NCBI RefSeq assembly: GCF_900143185.1
Contig: NZ_FSRQ01000001.1
Coordinates: 1,426,001-1,490,000 of the forward strand
Direction of reading: 5' to 3'
Length of the DNA stretch: 64,000 bases
Source: Chryseobacterium scophthalmum
GTDB lineage: Bacteria; Bacteroidota; Bacteroidia; Flavobacteriales; Weeksellaceae
Below, piece after piece: positions 15,257-24,073 of the stretch (within the stretch, counting starts at the first letter, position 1; every line of letters starts with the position of its first letter). Made by a program: the position numbers and the translations under genes. The notes below the pieces were generated by a model. It worked only from the letters and a program-made list of their open reading frames with translations. It ran no database searches and was not told the DNA's origin.

Positions 15257-15739
15257 ATGAATCCTAAAATCCGTTCACTTTTCTTTGCCTGTCTCGGACT
15301 TCTTTTCGGAATGTCTGTGATGTTTGTTTATAATAATTTTATTGCAGAGAAAAAAGTTCCGACCAAAACTGAAAACATTTCAGAAGCATCAGTAAATCAA
15401 TCTGACAAACAATCTATTGATGAACTCACTAATGAGAATACTGTCATTAATTATGTAAAGCAAAATCATAAACTTCCGGATTATTATATCACAAAAAATG
15501 AAGCTAAAAAGCTGGGTTGGAATCCTTCTCAGGGAAATCTTTGTGAAGTTTTGCCCGGAAAAGCAATTGGTGGAGATTATTTTGGAAACCGTGAAGGCAA
15601 ACTTCCAAAAGATGAAAAATATTTTGAAGCTGATGTTAATTACAGCTGCGGAAACAGAAATAGTGACAGAATTATTTTTACTAAAAACGGCGAGGTGTAT
15701 TTAACCAAAGATCATTATAAAAGTTTTGAGAAGAAATAA
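15257..15739 (+). CDS. barnase-family secreted or membrane-anchored ribonuclease
   Basis: A 160-residue protein. An N-terminal hydrophobic segment (about 8-29) serves as signal or anchor, followed by a polar linker to about 60 and a complete barnase domain. YVKQNHKLPDYYITKNEAKKLGW, GKAIGGDYFGNREGKLP and NRNSDRIIFTKNGEVYLTKDHYKSF track Bacillus barnase almost word for word. The catalytic triad is present: Glu124, Arg138 and His153, equal to barnase E73, R87 and H102. Cys96 and Cys131 are not in classical barnase and could form a disulfide outside the cytoplasm. It would cleave RNA after guanine. A barstar gene follows 174 nt downstream. Confidence 0.92.
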   Translation: MNPKIRSLFFACLGLLFGMSVMFVYNNFIAEKKVPTKTENISEASVNQSDKQSIDELTNENTVINYVKQNHKLPDYYITKNEAKKLGWNPSQGNLCEVLPGKAIGGDYFGNREGKLPKDEKYFEADVNYSCGNRNSDRIIFTKNGEVYLTKDHYKSFEKK

Positions 15740-15740
15740 T

Positions 15741-15847
15741 GTCATTGCGAGAAATTATTTGAGAATGTTTTATAACATGCCTGTATGTGGATGCAACTTC
15801 TGAACTTTTATTTGAGATTGCTTCGTCACTTCGCTCCTCGCAATGAC
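15741..15847. repeat. 107-bp REPIN/MITE-like element with copy D of the 34-nt repeat
   Basis: Starts with GTCATTGCGA (15741-15750) and ends with a full 34-nt repeat copy at 15814-15847 (GAGATTGCTTCGTCACT ... TCGCAATGAC), so the ends are perfect 10-bp inverted repeats. No coding sequence. It begins right after the barnase stop. It looks like a non-coding version of the arrangement that brackets the GIY-YIG gene at 9561-9954. Confidence 0.75.
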
Positions 15848-15882
15848 AAAAAGCAACTCTTTTAACAATTACTGAAAACTAC

Positions 15883-15890
15883 TACCTTTG
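15883..15890 (+). promoter_or_regulatory. -7 promoter element for barstar
   Basis: TACCTTTG is a perfect TAnnTTTG element, 23 nt upstream of the barstar ATG at 15914, between the repeat element and the gene. The -33 region is only T-rich. It suggests barstar is transcribed apart from the nuclease gene. Confidence 0.55.
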
Positions 15891-15913
15891 TACTTTAGAA
15901 ATTTGAATAAATT

Positions 15914-16219
15914 ATGAGCACAACATACATCGACTTTACAGAAATCGGAGATTACGAAGATTTTTATACTCAACTTAAAGAAAAGATAAAACTTCCGGAA
16001 CATTTCGGAGATAATCTGGATGCACTTTCAGATGTTATTTCAGGTGAATTGAAAATGCCACTTCACATAGAGTTTGTGAATTTAAGCGTTGACCAGCTTG
16101 AACTTTTTGAAGATCTTTTGATTACCCTTGAAGATGCAGAAGAGGAAGTAGAAGATTTCACTTTCAACTATTATCTTGAGCAGTACGAAGATGAAGATGA
16201 GGAAATTGATGAGCAGTAA
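15914..16219 (+). CDS. barstar-family ribonuclease inhibitor
   Basis: A 101-residue acidic cytosolic protein with the barstar fold signature: EDFYTQLKEKIKLPEHFGDNLDALSDVISGELKMPLHIEF corresponds to barstar helix 1 and the barnase-binding helix 2. Asp36 and Asp40 match barstar D35 and D39, the main contacts to the barnase active site; barstar Trp38 is replaced by Ser39. The C-terminus is extended and very acidic. It would bind and block the upstream ribonuclease before export. It has its own promoter candidate and a strong terminator. Confidence 0.92.
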   Translation: MSTTYIDFTEIGDYEDFYTQLKEKIKLPEHFGDNLDALSDVISGELKMPLHIEFVNLSVDQLELFEDLLITLEDAEEEVEDFTFNYYLEQYEDEDEEIDEQ

Positions 16220-16238
16220 ATTAGCTTACAAATAAATG

Positions 16239-16274
16239 AAAAGCCGTATCACATTAAATATGATACGGCTTTTT
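16239..16274. terminator. bidirectional terminator after barstar
   Basis: AAAAGCCGTATCA (16239-16251) pairs with TGATACGGCTTTT (16261-16273); T-rich on the plus side and A-rich on the other, so it serves both convergent genes. Confidence 0.8.
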
Positions 16275-16297
16275 GTATTTAAAGAATCAAATTTTAT

Positions 16298-18526
16298 TTA
16301 AAAACTAACGGTAAAATTATTATTCTCGGAAATCTCATCAATAATATTAATAAAATTGGTCTCGTCAGGTCTTGGAAGATTGGCATTGTAAATTTTTCCT
16401 TCAGGATCAATCATTATAAATCTCGGAATTCCTTCTACACCCAGATTATTTAGAACATTAGGGTCAGAGATCCACCATTGAATGACTGCAGATTTCTTAT
16501 TTTTCAAATCAAGTTTCCATTTATTTTTATCTGCATCAATGCTTGCGGAAAGAAATACCAGTTTATCATTATATGAATATTTATTGGCTTGATATTCAAA
16601 AACAGGAGTTGTCTCTCTACAAGGAGCACACCAAGTAGCCCAAAGATCAATCACCACATATTTGCCTTTAAATTTAGCCAAACTCATTTTCTTACCAGAT
16701 TCGTCTTCAAATGCAATGGCAGGAAAAGGTTTTCCTTTTTGCTGATTGTTGATCACCTGCAACTGAGAGCCCACAAACATTTGATATTTAGAATTTTGAA
16801 ATTCTGAAAACTTCTTTTTGAACAGTTCGTTACGCTGATTTTCATCTTTAATCAAATTCATCACTTTCAACATCTGAAAAGAAAGCAACTGATCTTTTTC
16901 TAAGCTTTTAGGCATTTGTGAAAGTTTTACAAAAACGATGCTATCAGGATTTTTTGCTCCATCTTTTGGTAAAAATTCTTTTAATTTCCAATTCTTGTAA
17001 TCTACATTTGATAAAAGCATTGAAGTCGGCTTTTTCACAATATCCTGAAGCTCTTTCATTAAATCTTGAGGCGCTGCAAATTTCTTATTTGTAAATGAGG
17101 TCATCTTCTGATAATCATAAATGGCATTCAAAAGAGCAACCGCATTTTTCTGCTGCTGAAACTGTCTGAAATCGTCTGCAAAATAAATATTCTCTTTTGT
17201 GCGGTAATTTCCAAGATATTTTTTTCCTTCTTCCCATTCTTCATTTGCCGCTTTATAAAACTCTTCAGGATCATTGGTTAATTGTTTATCGGCAACAATA
17301 AATGAGTAAAACATAGAAAATCTGCCTGATTTTGCAATCACATATTGGTCTTCTGCTTTTCGGGTTCCTTTTAATGTAACTTCAAAATGTTTAGGATCAG
17401 ATTTAATATCAAAATTTATTTGATCGCCTTTAGACAAGACAAAAGGATACTGTTTTTTATCAACAATTAAAATATATGTAGCCAGATCTAAATTATTTTT
17501 AGATTCCCAAGAAAATTTACCATTTTTCACAGGAATATCGGCTAAAGGTTCTTTTAATTCCTCAGAAACAATTTTTACAGTTTTCACTTCATTAGGTGAA
17601 TAAATACTTCCCTGAATTGAAGTGACTGCATGATCTTTTTGCGGATAATCTGGTTTAGTAATAAAGAAATAAATTCCAGCAAAAACTATTATTCCTATTA
17701 AAGTTTTAACAATTGTTCCTCCGTTTCTCAGAAAAGCATTTTTAAATCCTCTTCTACTGTACCAAATATAACCTATCACAAAAAATACAATTGCCCAAAA
17801 AAGGCTTAAGTATTCTGTATAATTAAAAAAGTGATTCAACTTATAAGAGTCTTTATAAAAAAGTGCTGTATCGATATTGTTGTAAGGAGAATAATCATAA
17901 GTTTCCTGTCTTATTTTACCTACAATATTAATTACAAAGCCTACAAAACCAATAACAAATGGCCATATAAACCCGGGAATTATAATAGACAACATCATCT
18001 GAAGCGAAATAATGCCTAAACTCAAAACAAACATTCTTACAAAAGTCTGCGAAACCCAATAAAAATCTACGGCATACGTTAAATTCTCCTGAGGAAATAA
18101 AACCTGAGCCAGGAAACCTGAAATCATCGTAGCAACAAAAAACGTAACCAAAGAAATCGTGGTAAGTGCTACTAAAACCCAAAATTTCCCCGAGTAAATA
18201 CTGAATTTACTTAAAGGCTGCGTTTCAAGGAAAGTCCAGCCGTTGTTTTTATGATCGGTCTGTGCAATTCTTGTTGCGGCAATAATTATGAAAAGAAGCA
18301 TAAAAAATGTTCCGAAAGAACCTACTCCATCGATTAAAGAATCTTTGGTTACAGAGGTAAGTACACCATCATATTTTCTTGAGCTCTCATTAAAAATCTG
18401 CACAACAATGCTTAAAACAGGAAGTACCAATGCGAAGAAAAGTGCTAAAATGAGCAATCCAAGGTTCTTTGTTTTAAGCCATTCTGCTGCAAAAGCAGTT
18501 TTAATATATTTTAATTCTTTTTTCAT
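16298..18526 (-). CDS. ABC-2 type permease fused to TlpA-like thioredoxin domain
   Basis: A 742-residue protein with two parts. Residues 1-290 form an ABC-2 permease with about six membrane segments (21-45, 70-88, 113-138, 165-202, 240-256, 272-290) and an N-terminus like multidrug or lantibiotic-type permeases (AEWLKTKNLGLLILALFFAL). Residues about 300-395 resemble the DUF4369 domain found at the front of Bacteroidota TlpA proteins, followed by a helical stretch. Residues about 596-740 are a TlpA/AhpC-like thioredoxin with the active site WCAPC (632-636) and cis-proline Pro701 in GIPRF. The frame is continuous, with no internal start that would clearly split it. The ATPase partner is encoded 3 nt upstream on the same strand. 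Confidence 0.88.
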   Translation of the reverse strand: MKKELKYIKTAFAAEWLKTKNLGLLILALFFALVLPVLSIVVQIFNESSRKYDGVLTSVTKDSLIDGVGSFGTFFMLLFIIIAATRIAQTDHKNNGWTFLETQPLSKFSIYSGKFWVLVALTTISLVTFFVATMISGFLAQVLFPQENLTYAVDFYWVSQTFVRMFVLSLGIISLQMMLSIIIPGFIWPFVIGFVGFVINIVGKIRQETYDYSPYNNIDTALFYKDSYKLNHFFNYTEYLSLFWAIVFFVIGYIWYSRRGFKNAFLRNGGTIVKTLIGIIVFAGIYFFITKPDYPQKDHAVTSIQGSIYSPNEVKTVKIVSEELKEPLADIPVKNGKFSWESKNNLDLATYILIVDKKQYPFVLSKGDQINFDIKSDPKHFEVTLKGTRKAEDQYVIAKSGRFSMFYSFIVADKQLTNDPEEFYKAANEEWEEGKKYLGNYRTKENIYFADDFRQFQQQKNAVALLNAIYDYQKMTSFTNKKFAAPQDLMKELQDIVKKPTSMLLSNVDYKNWKLKEFLPKDGAKNPDSIVFVKLSQMPKSLEKDQLLSFQMLKVMNLIKDENQRNELFKKKFSEFQNSKYQMFVGSQLQVINNQQKGKPFPAIAFEDESGKKMSLAKFKGKYVVIDLWATWCAPCRETTPVFEYQANKYSYNDKLVFLSASIDADKNKWKLDLKNKKSAVIQWWISDPNVLNNLGVEGIPRFIMIDPEGKIYNANLPRPDETNFINIIDEISENNNFTVSF

Positions 18527-18529
18527 CTT

Positions 18530-19435
18530 TTAGTTTTGTTTTGTAATTTCCATAAACCATTCTTCAAGACCTCCTGCTGCAGAAATCTGATAAATCTGAG
18601 CACCATTATTCACCAAAAGCGTGTTGATTGCAGCAATTTCCATTTGAGAATTCGTAACAACTGAGATTTCAGTTTCAGACTTCAGTTCTGTTTCATATTG
18701 GCTTTTTAAAACATTATTAAATTTTTCAGCATTATTCAAATGAAATTTTGTTTTTTGAAATTTATATAAATCATTAAGCTGTTCTTTGCTTCCTTCAAAT
18801 TTAATTTCGCCGTTGGAGATAATTCCTAAATGCGTTACCATTTTATCGATTTCCAGCAATAAATGACTCGATATGAAAACAGTGACTCCCTTTTCACGGT
18901 TGAGTTTAATGAGCAATTCTCGTACTTCAAGCATTCCGTTCGGATCTAATCCATTAACAGGCTCATCCAATACCAAAAGTTCAGGATTACTGATCAACGC
19001 TAAAGCAATCGCAAGTCTTTGCTTCATCCCTAAAGAATATTTCTTCATTTTAATATTTCGGGCATGAGAAAGACCAACGGTTTCCAGAACCTCATCGATA
19101 GTCTGAGTATTCAGATTTTTGATAATGCAGACAATTTTTAAATTATCATATCCAGAAAGATGATCGTAGAAAGCCGGATAATCGATCAATGCACCAATAT
19201 TTTGTAAAGCTTCAGGATAAATTTCAGAAACATTCTGATTGAAAACTTTTACCGAATTGGTTTTATCGTTAAACAATCCCATAATCAGTCTCATCGTCGT
19301 AGATTTCCCTGCTCCGTTTGCGCCAAGAAAACCATAGATTGAACCTTTTGGAACTTTAAGATTCACATTTTTCAGAATAAGCTTCTGACTGTCGAAACCA
19401 AAATTGAGATTATTGATTTCTATAATGTTTTCCAT
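18530..19435 (-). CDS. ABC transporter ATP-binding protein
   Basis: A 301-residue ATPase of the ABC-2/DrrA-like type. Walker A GANGAGKST is at 38-46, the signature is SLGMKQR at 134-140, and Walker B is LLVLDEP at 153-159, followed by NGLDPNGMLEVRELL and the switch His in FISSHLL. The C-terminal third is a variable regulatory region. I use the ATG at 19435 (MENIIEINNLNFGF), where the ABC fold starts; the open frame to 19516 adds non-homologous residues that reach the pafA terminator. Its stop lies 3 nt before the fused permease gene, so the two form one transporter; cargo unknown. Confidence 0.9.
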   Translation of the reverse strand: MENIIEINNLNFGFDSQKLILKNVNLKVPKGSIYGFLGANGAGKSTTMRLIMGLFNDKTNSVKVFNQNVSEIYPEALQNIGALIDYPAFYDHLSGYDNLKIVCIIKNLNTQTIDEVLETVGLSHARNIKMKKYSLGMKQRLAIALALISNPELLVLDEPVNGLDPNGMLEVRELLIKLNREKGVTVFISSHLLLEIDKMVTHLGIISNGEIKFEGSKEQLNDLYKFQKTKFHLNNAEKFNNVLKSQYETELKSETEISVVTNSQMEIAAINTLLVNNGAQIYQISAAGGLEEWFMEITKQN

Positions 19436-19489
19436 ATAGTTTTTGATGTTATGAGTAGATTTAATCACAAGATTGTTACATATTAAAAC

Positions 19490-19520
19490 AAAAATGCACC
19501 TACAATGTAAGTGCATTTCT
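19490..19520 (-). terminator. Rho-independent terminator after pafA
   Basis: AAATGCAC (19492-19499) and GTGCATTT (19511-19518) form an 8-bp stem. On the minus strand it is followed by TTGTTTT, fitting termination of pafA transcripts before the ABC operon. Confidence 0.65.
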
Positions 19521-19545
19521 ATAATATTTTTTTATAAAAGTTATT

Positions 19546-21192
19546 TTACTTTCCTAAAACCTCAGTAATTGGATTACCCACATTTCCACTTGGAAACTGA
19601 ATGTGTAACAATGCTGAAACCGTCGGAGCAATATCGGTCATATGATATTGTTTGTTGCTTTCACCATGTTTAATTCCCCATCCCATAAAAATCAAAGGAA
19701 TGTGAGCGTCGTAAGAATTCCAAACGCTGTGTGTTGTTCCTGTTTTTGAATACGGAGGAAGCATAGAATCATGAGAAATCAGCTGAATATCACCACTTCT
19801 CTGTCTGTTGATTCCGTTAATAATTCTTTGTTTGATCGGCTCCGGAATTGTCGCTTCCTGTACTTCTGTTGTAGAAACTGCGTATAAAACTGTCGGATCT
19901 TTTTCCAGTTCGTGGATCGCAAATTCTTTAATATTTTCCAACTCAAGATTGTTATCAGCCATTAATTTTCTGTCGAAATAAATTTGGTAATTATCAACTC
20001 CGTTAATTAATTTATCAACTCCAAACTTAGCTTTCAGTTTTTCATTTAAGCTCTTTTCCATTCCTTCACCAAAAAATCCTGTGTTGATTTTATGTTCTTT
20101 CAGGAAACCTACAGAATGCGCTCCACCATGATCTGCAGAAACAAAAACGGTGTATTGGTTTTTCCCAACTTTTCCGTCTAGATATTTGAAAAATTGAGCT
20201 AGATCCTGATCCAATCTCAGGTAAACATCTTCTACTTCAATAGAATTCGGACCAAATTTATGTCCGGCATAATCTGTTGAAGCTAAATTGATGGCTAAAA
20301 TATCAGTCACTTCATCAGCTCCTAAATTTTCACCTTCCACAGAAGCTTCAGCCAGTTTTAAAGTTAAAGTATTTCCAAAAGGCGTGTAACGGATGTTGTC
20401 TTTTTTAGTTTTATAATCTTCAGCCAAATTACTGTAAGGAAAAACAGGTGTTTTTGAACTTCCTAAAAGCCCTTCCCAAGGAGAATTGTCTGGCGAACTT
20501 TCAGTATATTGATTGATTGGTAATAAAGTATTCCAACCATTTGCTACCAATTGATCCGGAAGATTTTGAGAATTGAAAGACTTTACCCATTGAGGCAAAT
20601 CATTCATATACCAAGTGCTCGTAATAAAATCTCCAGTAGAATCGTCAAACCAATATGCTCCATTTGGAGTATGACCAGCCGGAAGAATTGAAGCTCTATC
20701 TTTTAAAGAAACTCCAACTACTTTTCCCTGAAAATTAGTTGCTAATCTTAATTCGTCTGTAACGGTTGTAGACCAAAGATTTTTCGGAGAATGACTTCCT
20801 ACTTTTACATTGGTTGTACCTACAGGCTGTACATTTTCATCGGTTGTACAGTACACATTTTTTCCGGTTTCTTTGTCTGTCCAGTCATTTCCGGCAATTC
20901 CGTGAATCGCTGGAACCGAGCCTGTATAAATGGAAGTATGTCCCAAAGCCGTAACCGTAGGAACATAAGGAATATGTACATTATTTAAAGAATATCCTTT
21001 ATTTAAAAGCCTTTTGAAACCATCATTCCCGTATTTGCTGTAATATCGGTAAAGATAATCCCACCTCATCTGATCGATGACCAAACCTACTACCAATTTG
21101 GGTCTGTCAACCTGATTGTTTTTATTTTTCTGAGCATTGATTGTAATTACAGACAGCAATGCAGCTGCAGCAATTGAAATTTTCCTAAACAT
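19546..21192 (-). CDS. pafA: alkaline phosphatase PafA
   Basis: A 548-residue secreted phosphate monoesterase of the alkaline phosphatase superfamily. It is strikingly like PafA of Elizabethkingia meningoseptica, e.g. RPKLVVGLVIDQMRWDYLYR, HGIAGNDW and VSLKDRASILPAGH. The nucleophile is the threonine in VPTVTALGHTS (about residue 79). The Asn in HGIAGND and the Lys/Arg pair in SLKDR are the PafA-specific substrate contacts, and FVSADHGGAHS and GTTHSVWNSYDAHIPL carry zinc ligands. The signal peptide is MFRKISIAAAALLSVITINAQ. I use the ATG at 21192 because it gives this signal. The alternative at 21213 lies on the -7 element. PafA acts in the periplasm to free phosphate and is not strictly phosphate-repressed in known cases. 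Confidence 0.94.
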   Translation of the reverse strand: MFRKISIAAAALLSVITINAQKNKNNQVDRPKLVVGLVIDQMRWDYLYRYYSKYGNDGFKRLLNKGYSLNNVHIPYVPTVTALGHTSIYTGSVPAIHGIAGNDWTDKETGKNVYCTTDENVQPVGTTNVKVGSHSPKNLWSTTVTDELRLATNFQGKVVGVSLKDRASILPAGHTPNGAYWFDDSTGDFITSTWYMNDLPQWVKSFNSQNLPDQLVANGWNTLLPINQYTESSPDNSPWEGLLGSSKTPVFPYSNLAEDYKTKKDNIRYTPFGNTLTLKLAEASVEGENLGADEVTDILAINLASTDYAGHKFGPNSIEVEDVYLRLDQDLAQFFKYLDGKVGKNQYTVFVSADHGGAHSVGFLKEHKINTGFFGEGMEKSLNEKLKAKFGVDKLINGVDNYQIYFDRKLMADNNLELENIKEFAIHELEKDPTVLYAVSTTEVQEATIPEPIKQRIINGINRQRSGDIQLISHDSMLPPYSKTGTTHSVWNSYDAHIPLIFMGWGIKHGESNKQYHMTDIAPTVSALLHIQFPSGNVGNPITEVLGK

Positions 21193-21212
21193 TGAATAAC
21201 TTTTTAGTGCCA

Positions 21213-21220
21213 CAAATTTA
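21213..21220 (-). promoter_or_regulatory. -7 promoter element for pafA
   Basis: CAAATTTA on the plus strand reads TAAATTTG on the minus strand, a perfect TAnnTTTG element 21 nt before the ATG at 21192. It argues against the longer start at 21213. No good -33 TTG was found. Confidence 0.5.
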
Positions 21221-21426
21221 CGGGTTTTGAAAGTTTTGGTGTGTGAAATTTCAATTAAATTTAATGAGGCATAATTGTATTTCGAGAAAGGAAATTTTTC
21301 GGATTTTTACACATAAGATTAATATGATTATTGTTTTGATGACAATAAAGACAAAAGTTTCAACTTATTGATTTTAAATATTTTCAATTCACAAATATCT
21401 GTTATCTTTAAAAATTACTTATCACC

Positions 21427-23142
21427 ATGAAAAAAACATCAGTTCTTCTTATCTTTTTTTTATTTCATCAATACATTTTCGCTCAGAAAGATCAGTATTA
21501 TGACTTCATCAAAACCTGGAATTTCATTAAATATTATCATCCCGATTTAGCAAGCGGAAAAATTGATGCCGACAGTTTGTTTTTGGTGAATGTGAAAAAT
21601 ATCAGTTCACAAGATGATTTTAATTCTATTGTTGAAAAATTAACAGGAAAACTCAATAAAAAATTTACAGCTTCTGCTCCTTCTGAAACATCACTGGATG
21701 TTTTTACAAAAAATCAAAACCTCAATTGGTTTCAGAAAAACAGAAAAATAAGCTCTGAAAATAAAAAGGTACTCAACTCGATTTACAATCACCGTTATAA
21801 TTTTGAAGACCTTCCAAAAGGAAAATTAGTAAGTGACGAAAAAAAATATCCATTTCCAAAAACCGAAAATATTTCTATTGAATATCGTTTACTCGCTTTA
21901 GCAAAAATACAGGGAGTTGTAGATTATCTTTTTCCTCACAAATATATTATGGATAAAGGTTTTGAGGAATATTTTAAATACAGTTTAAACGAAAACTCAA
22001 AAGTAACTTCAAGGAAAGATTTTGAGATCATCCTGGCAAAACTCGTTTCTAAAATGAAAGACAGCCATGCTTTTAAATTTTATCGTGAACTCAATTACAG
22101 AAACGATTTTTTGTTTAACGCCTCTTATTATTCTCCTTTCGACTATAAGATTGTAGACAATTATCTCTTGGTTACCGACATCGTATTTCCCGAGATTTGT
22201 ACAAAAGCAAACATCAAAAAAGGAGATCACATCACAGAAATTAACGGTAAAAAAATATCACAGATCATCGATGAGAAAAGCAGGCTACTTTCTGTTTCTA
22301 ATCGTGAAAAGTTAATATTCGAGCTTTCATCCTACCAAAACAATCTTATTTGGTCAGATAATTCTCCGCAAAAATTATTAAAGGTAAAATCCGGTAACAA
22401 AGCATTTACGACAAATATCGAACTTGTAAACACTTTAGATAAAATACAGGTCAATGTACTTTCAAATTATATAAACAATAAGAACCAAAAATGGGCTACC
22501 CGAGAGCTAATTAATAAAGATATTGCCTATTTTAATATTAATAACACGCTACAATTCATCAATGATGTGGATGACGATAAGATTGATAAAAAAATGGAAA
22601 ACATTATTATAGACGCATCAAAGAAAAAAGCAATTGTTTTTGATATGAGAGGTTATCCGGATTGGGGTGGATTTATTTTCCATTATGTTTATAAATACTT
22701 TTCACCTTCCGAAAATTATTTTTATAAATATTATGCTCCAAATCTTAAAAACATAGGCACTTTTGTTTATCTGAAAGATTCTTATCATTATTTCCCTGAA
22801 ATAAAAGATATGAAGACGATGCCGTACTCCGGTAAAGTTTTTATTATCGTTAATCCTGAATCCCGAAGCGCAAGTGAATGGTACACCATGAGTTTGCAAA
22901 AAATATTCCCTCAGTCAATTACAATCGGGCAACAAACTGCCGGTGCAGACGGTGATGTAGTCAAAGTAAATCTTCCCGGAAATTATCTTTTAGAATTTAC
23001 CGGAAACGGAATTTTTTATCCCGGCAATTCGCAAACCCAACAAACAGGAGTGAGAATTGATGAAATGATCAAATATAAAGATCAGGATTTTTTAGATAAA
23101 AAAGATTTGGAATTTGAGAGAGTTTTAAATGCTTTAAAATAA
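21427..23142 (+). CDS. S41 family C-terminal processing-type peptidase
   Basis: A 571-residue exported protease. The signal peptide MKKTSVLLIFFLFHQYIFAQ is followed by an N-terminal helical region, a PDZ-like segment around residues 255-290 (VFPEICTKANIKKGDHITEINGKKI), and a C-terminal S41 catalytic domain. The nucleophile region is NPESRSASEWYTMSLQ, with the SAS-E motif at 481-484. IGQQTAGADGDVVKVNLPG and GVRIDEMIKY follow as in tail-specific proteases. It is probably an outer-membrane-associated or periplasmic peptidase. The substrate is unknown, and the gene appears monocistronic. Confidence 0.85.
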   Translation: MKKTSVLLIFFLFHQYIFAQKDQYYDFIKTWNFIKYYHPDLASGKIDADSLFLVNVKNISSQDDFNSIVEKLTGKLNKKFTASAPSETSLDVFTKNQNLNWFQKNRKISSENKKVLNSIYNHRYNFEDLPKGKLVSDEKKYPFPKTENISIEYRLLALAKIQGVVDYLFPHKYIMDKGFEEYFKYSLNENSKVTSRKDFEIILAKLVSKMKDSHAFKFYRELNYRNDFLFNASYYSPFDYKIVDNYLLVTDIVFPEICTKANIKKGDHITEINGKKISQIIDEKSRLLSVSNREKLIFELSSYQNNLIWSDNSPQKLLKVKSGNKAFTTNIELVNTLDKIQVNVLSNYINNKNQKWATRELINKDIAYFNINNTLQFINDVDDDKIDKKMENIIIDASKKKAIVFDMRGYPDWGGFIFHYVYKYFSPSENYFYKYYAPNLKNIGTFVYLKDSYHYFPEIKDMKTMPYSGKVFIIVNPESRSASEWYTMSLQKIFPQSITIGQQTAGADGDVVKVNLPGNYLLEFTGNGIFYPGNSQTQQTGVRIDEMIKYKDQDFLDKKDLEFERVLNALK

Positions 23143-23258
23143 TTTCGACATCATTTCATTATTTACAATTTAACATAATTTTAAACTTTTTTCATCTTCT
23201 TTAGCACCAATTTTGCTACCACAAAAACGCAGAATTACACCTCTCAACCTATTGAATT

Positions 23259-23969
23259 ATGAAGAATATGCTTTTAACAAGTGCTTTGGTAGCGCTTACT
23301 TTGTGGTCGTGCAATAAGAAAGATGAGAATCAGGCTCTTACTAAAACAGAAAATACAAACACCGATAAAAGTGAAACTTCTTCAGAAGTAATTTCAGACA
23401 CCGGCTATAACATTAGTAAAATTCCTGTTACTGATAAATTCCATGGAACATTTCCTTACTTCCAGCTTCCTGAAGGTTATACTTTCACCGATCCAAATTC
23501 TTATCACGGAGACGGACAAACCAAAGATTTTGATAAAGAATATTTTTACGATCATGGTTCATATACTTCAATGGAAGGCAAAACTTACAAAGCCGAGATT
23601 AGGATTTCTGAAGAGTTTAAAGACAAGAAATTTTCTCCACTTGAAATTCAGAAAAGTTTTGATGAATTAATTAAAAATGTCGGAGGTGTAAAAATCAACA
23701 CTGGTGAAGCTTTAAGAGAGGGCGAAGAAGAACGTATAAAAAAAGAAGATCCGGAAGCTTACAACTTAGGTTACATGCACTCCTGCAACAACTGGAAAAA
23801 TGTAAATACCTACATCATCCGATCTGCCGAAAAAACAGTTTTTGTGCAATACAATCTCGGAAAAGACCAAACCAGCATCACGGTTTTAGAAGCTAAACCT
23901 TTTGAAAATAAAATGTCAATTGTAGATGAAAAACCAAAGACAGACACCTTAAATAAAAAGAAAAAGTAA
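23259..23969 (+). CDS. hypothetical lipoprotein
   Basis: A 236-residue lipoprotein. The signal MKNMLLTSALVALTLWSC ends at Cys18, followed by a charged, low-complexity linker (NKKDENQALTKTENTNTDKSET). The folded part begins near residue 50 with ISKIPVTDKFHGTFPYFQLPEGYTF. That phrase resembles the start of the mature region in Bacteroidota OmpA-like lipoproteins, but no OmpA domain follows. The C-terminus is lysine-rich. No function can be assigned. It is separated from the protease by about 115 nt. Confidence 0.7.
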   Translation: MKNMLLTSALVALTLWSCNKKDENQALTKTENTNTDKSETSSEVISDTGYNISKIPVTDKFHGTFPYFQLPEGYTFTDPNSYHGDGQTKDFDKEYFYDHGSYTSMEGKTYKAEIRISEEFKDKKFSPLEIQKSFDELIKNVGGVKINTGEALREGEEERIKKEDPEAYNLGYMHSCNNWKNVNTYIIRSAEKTVFVQYNLGKDQTSITVLEAKPFENKMSIVDEKPKTDTLNKKKK

Positions 23970-24044
23970 ATCGTCATCTTAAAATAACTAAACACATTTC
24001 GGTGTGTTTTTTTTATGGATGAAATTAATTTCAGATATTTTTAT

Positions 24045-24069
24045 TATTTTTGTACCAATCATTACAAAA
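24045..24069 (+). promoter_or_regulatory. tetR promoter with overlapping operator
   Basis: TATTTTTG (24045-24052) is a perfect TAnnTTTG element. It overlaps an inverted repeat, TTTTGTA (24048-24054) and TACAAAA (24063-24069), 8 nt apart and ending 4 nt before the TetR ATG. A second copy with the same arm spacing lies at 24668-24691, before the SDR gene. Confidence 0.65.
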
Positions 24070-24073
24070 TAAA

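Noticed and set aside
19436-19516. 27-codon extension of the ABC ATPase frame
   Set aside because: It reaches the terminator of pafA and adds Cys/His-rich residues unlike any ABC protein start.
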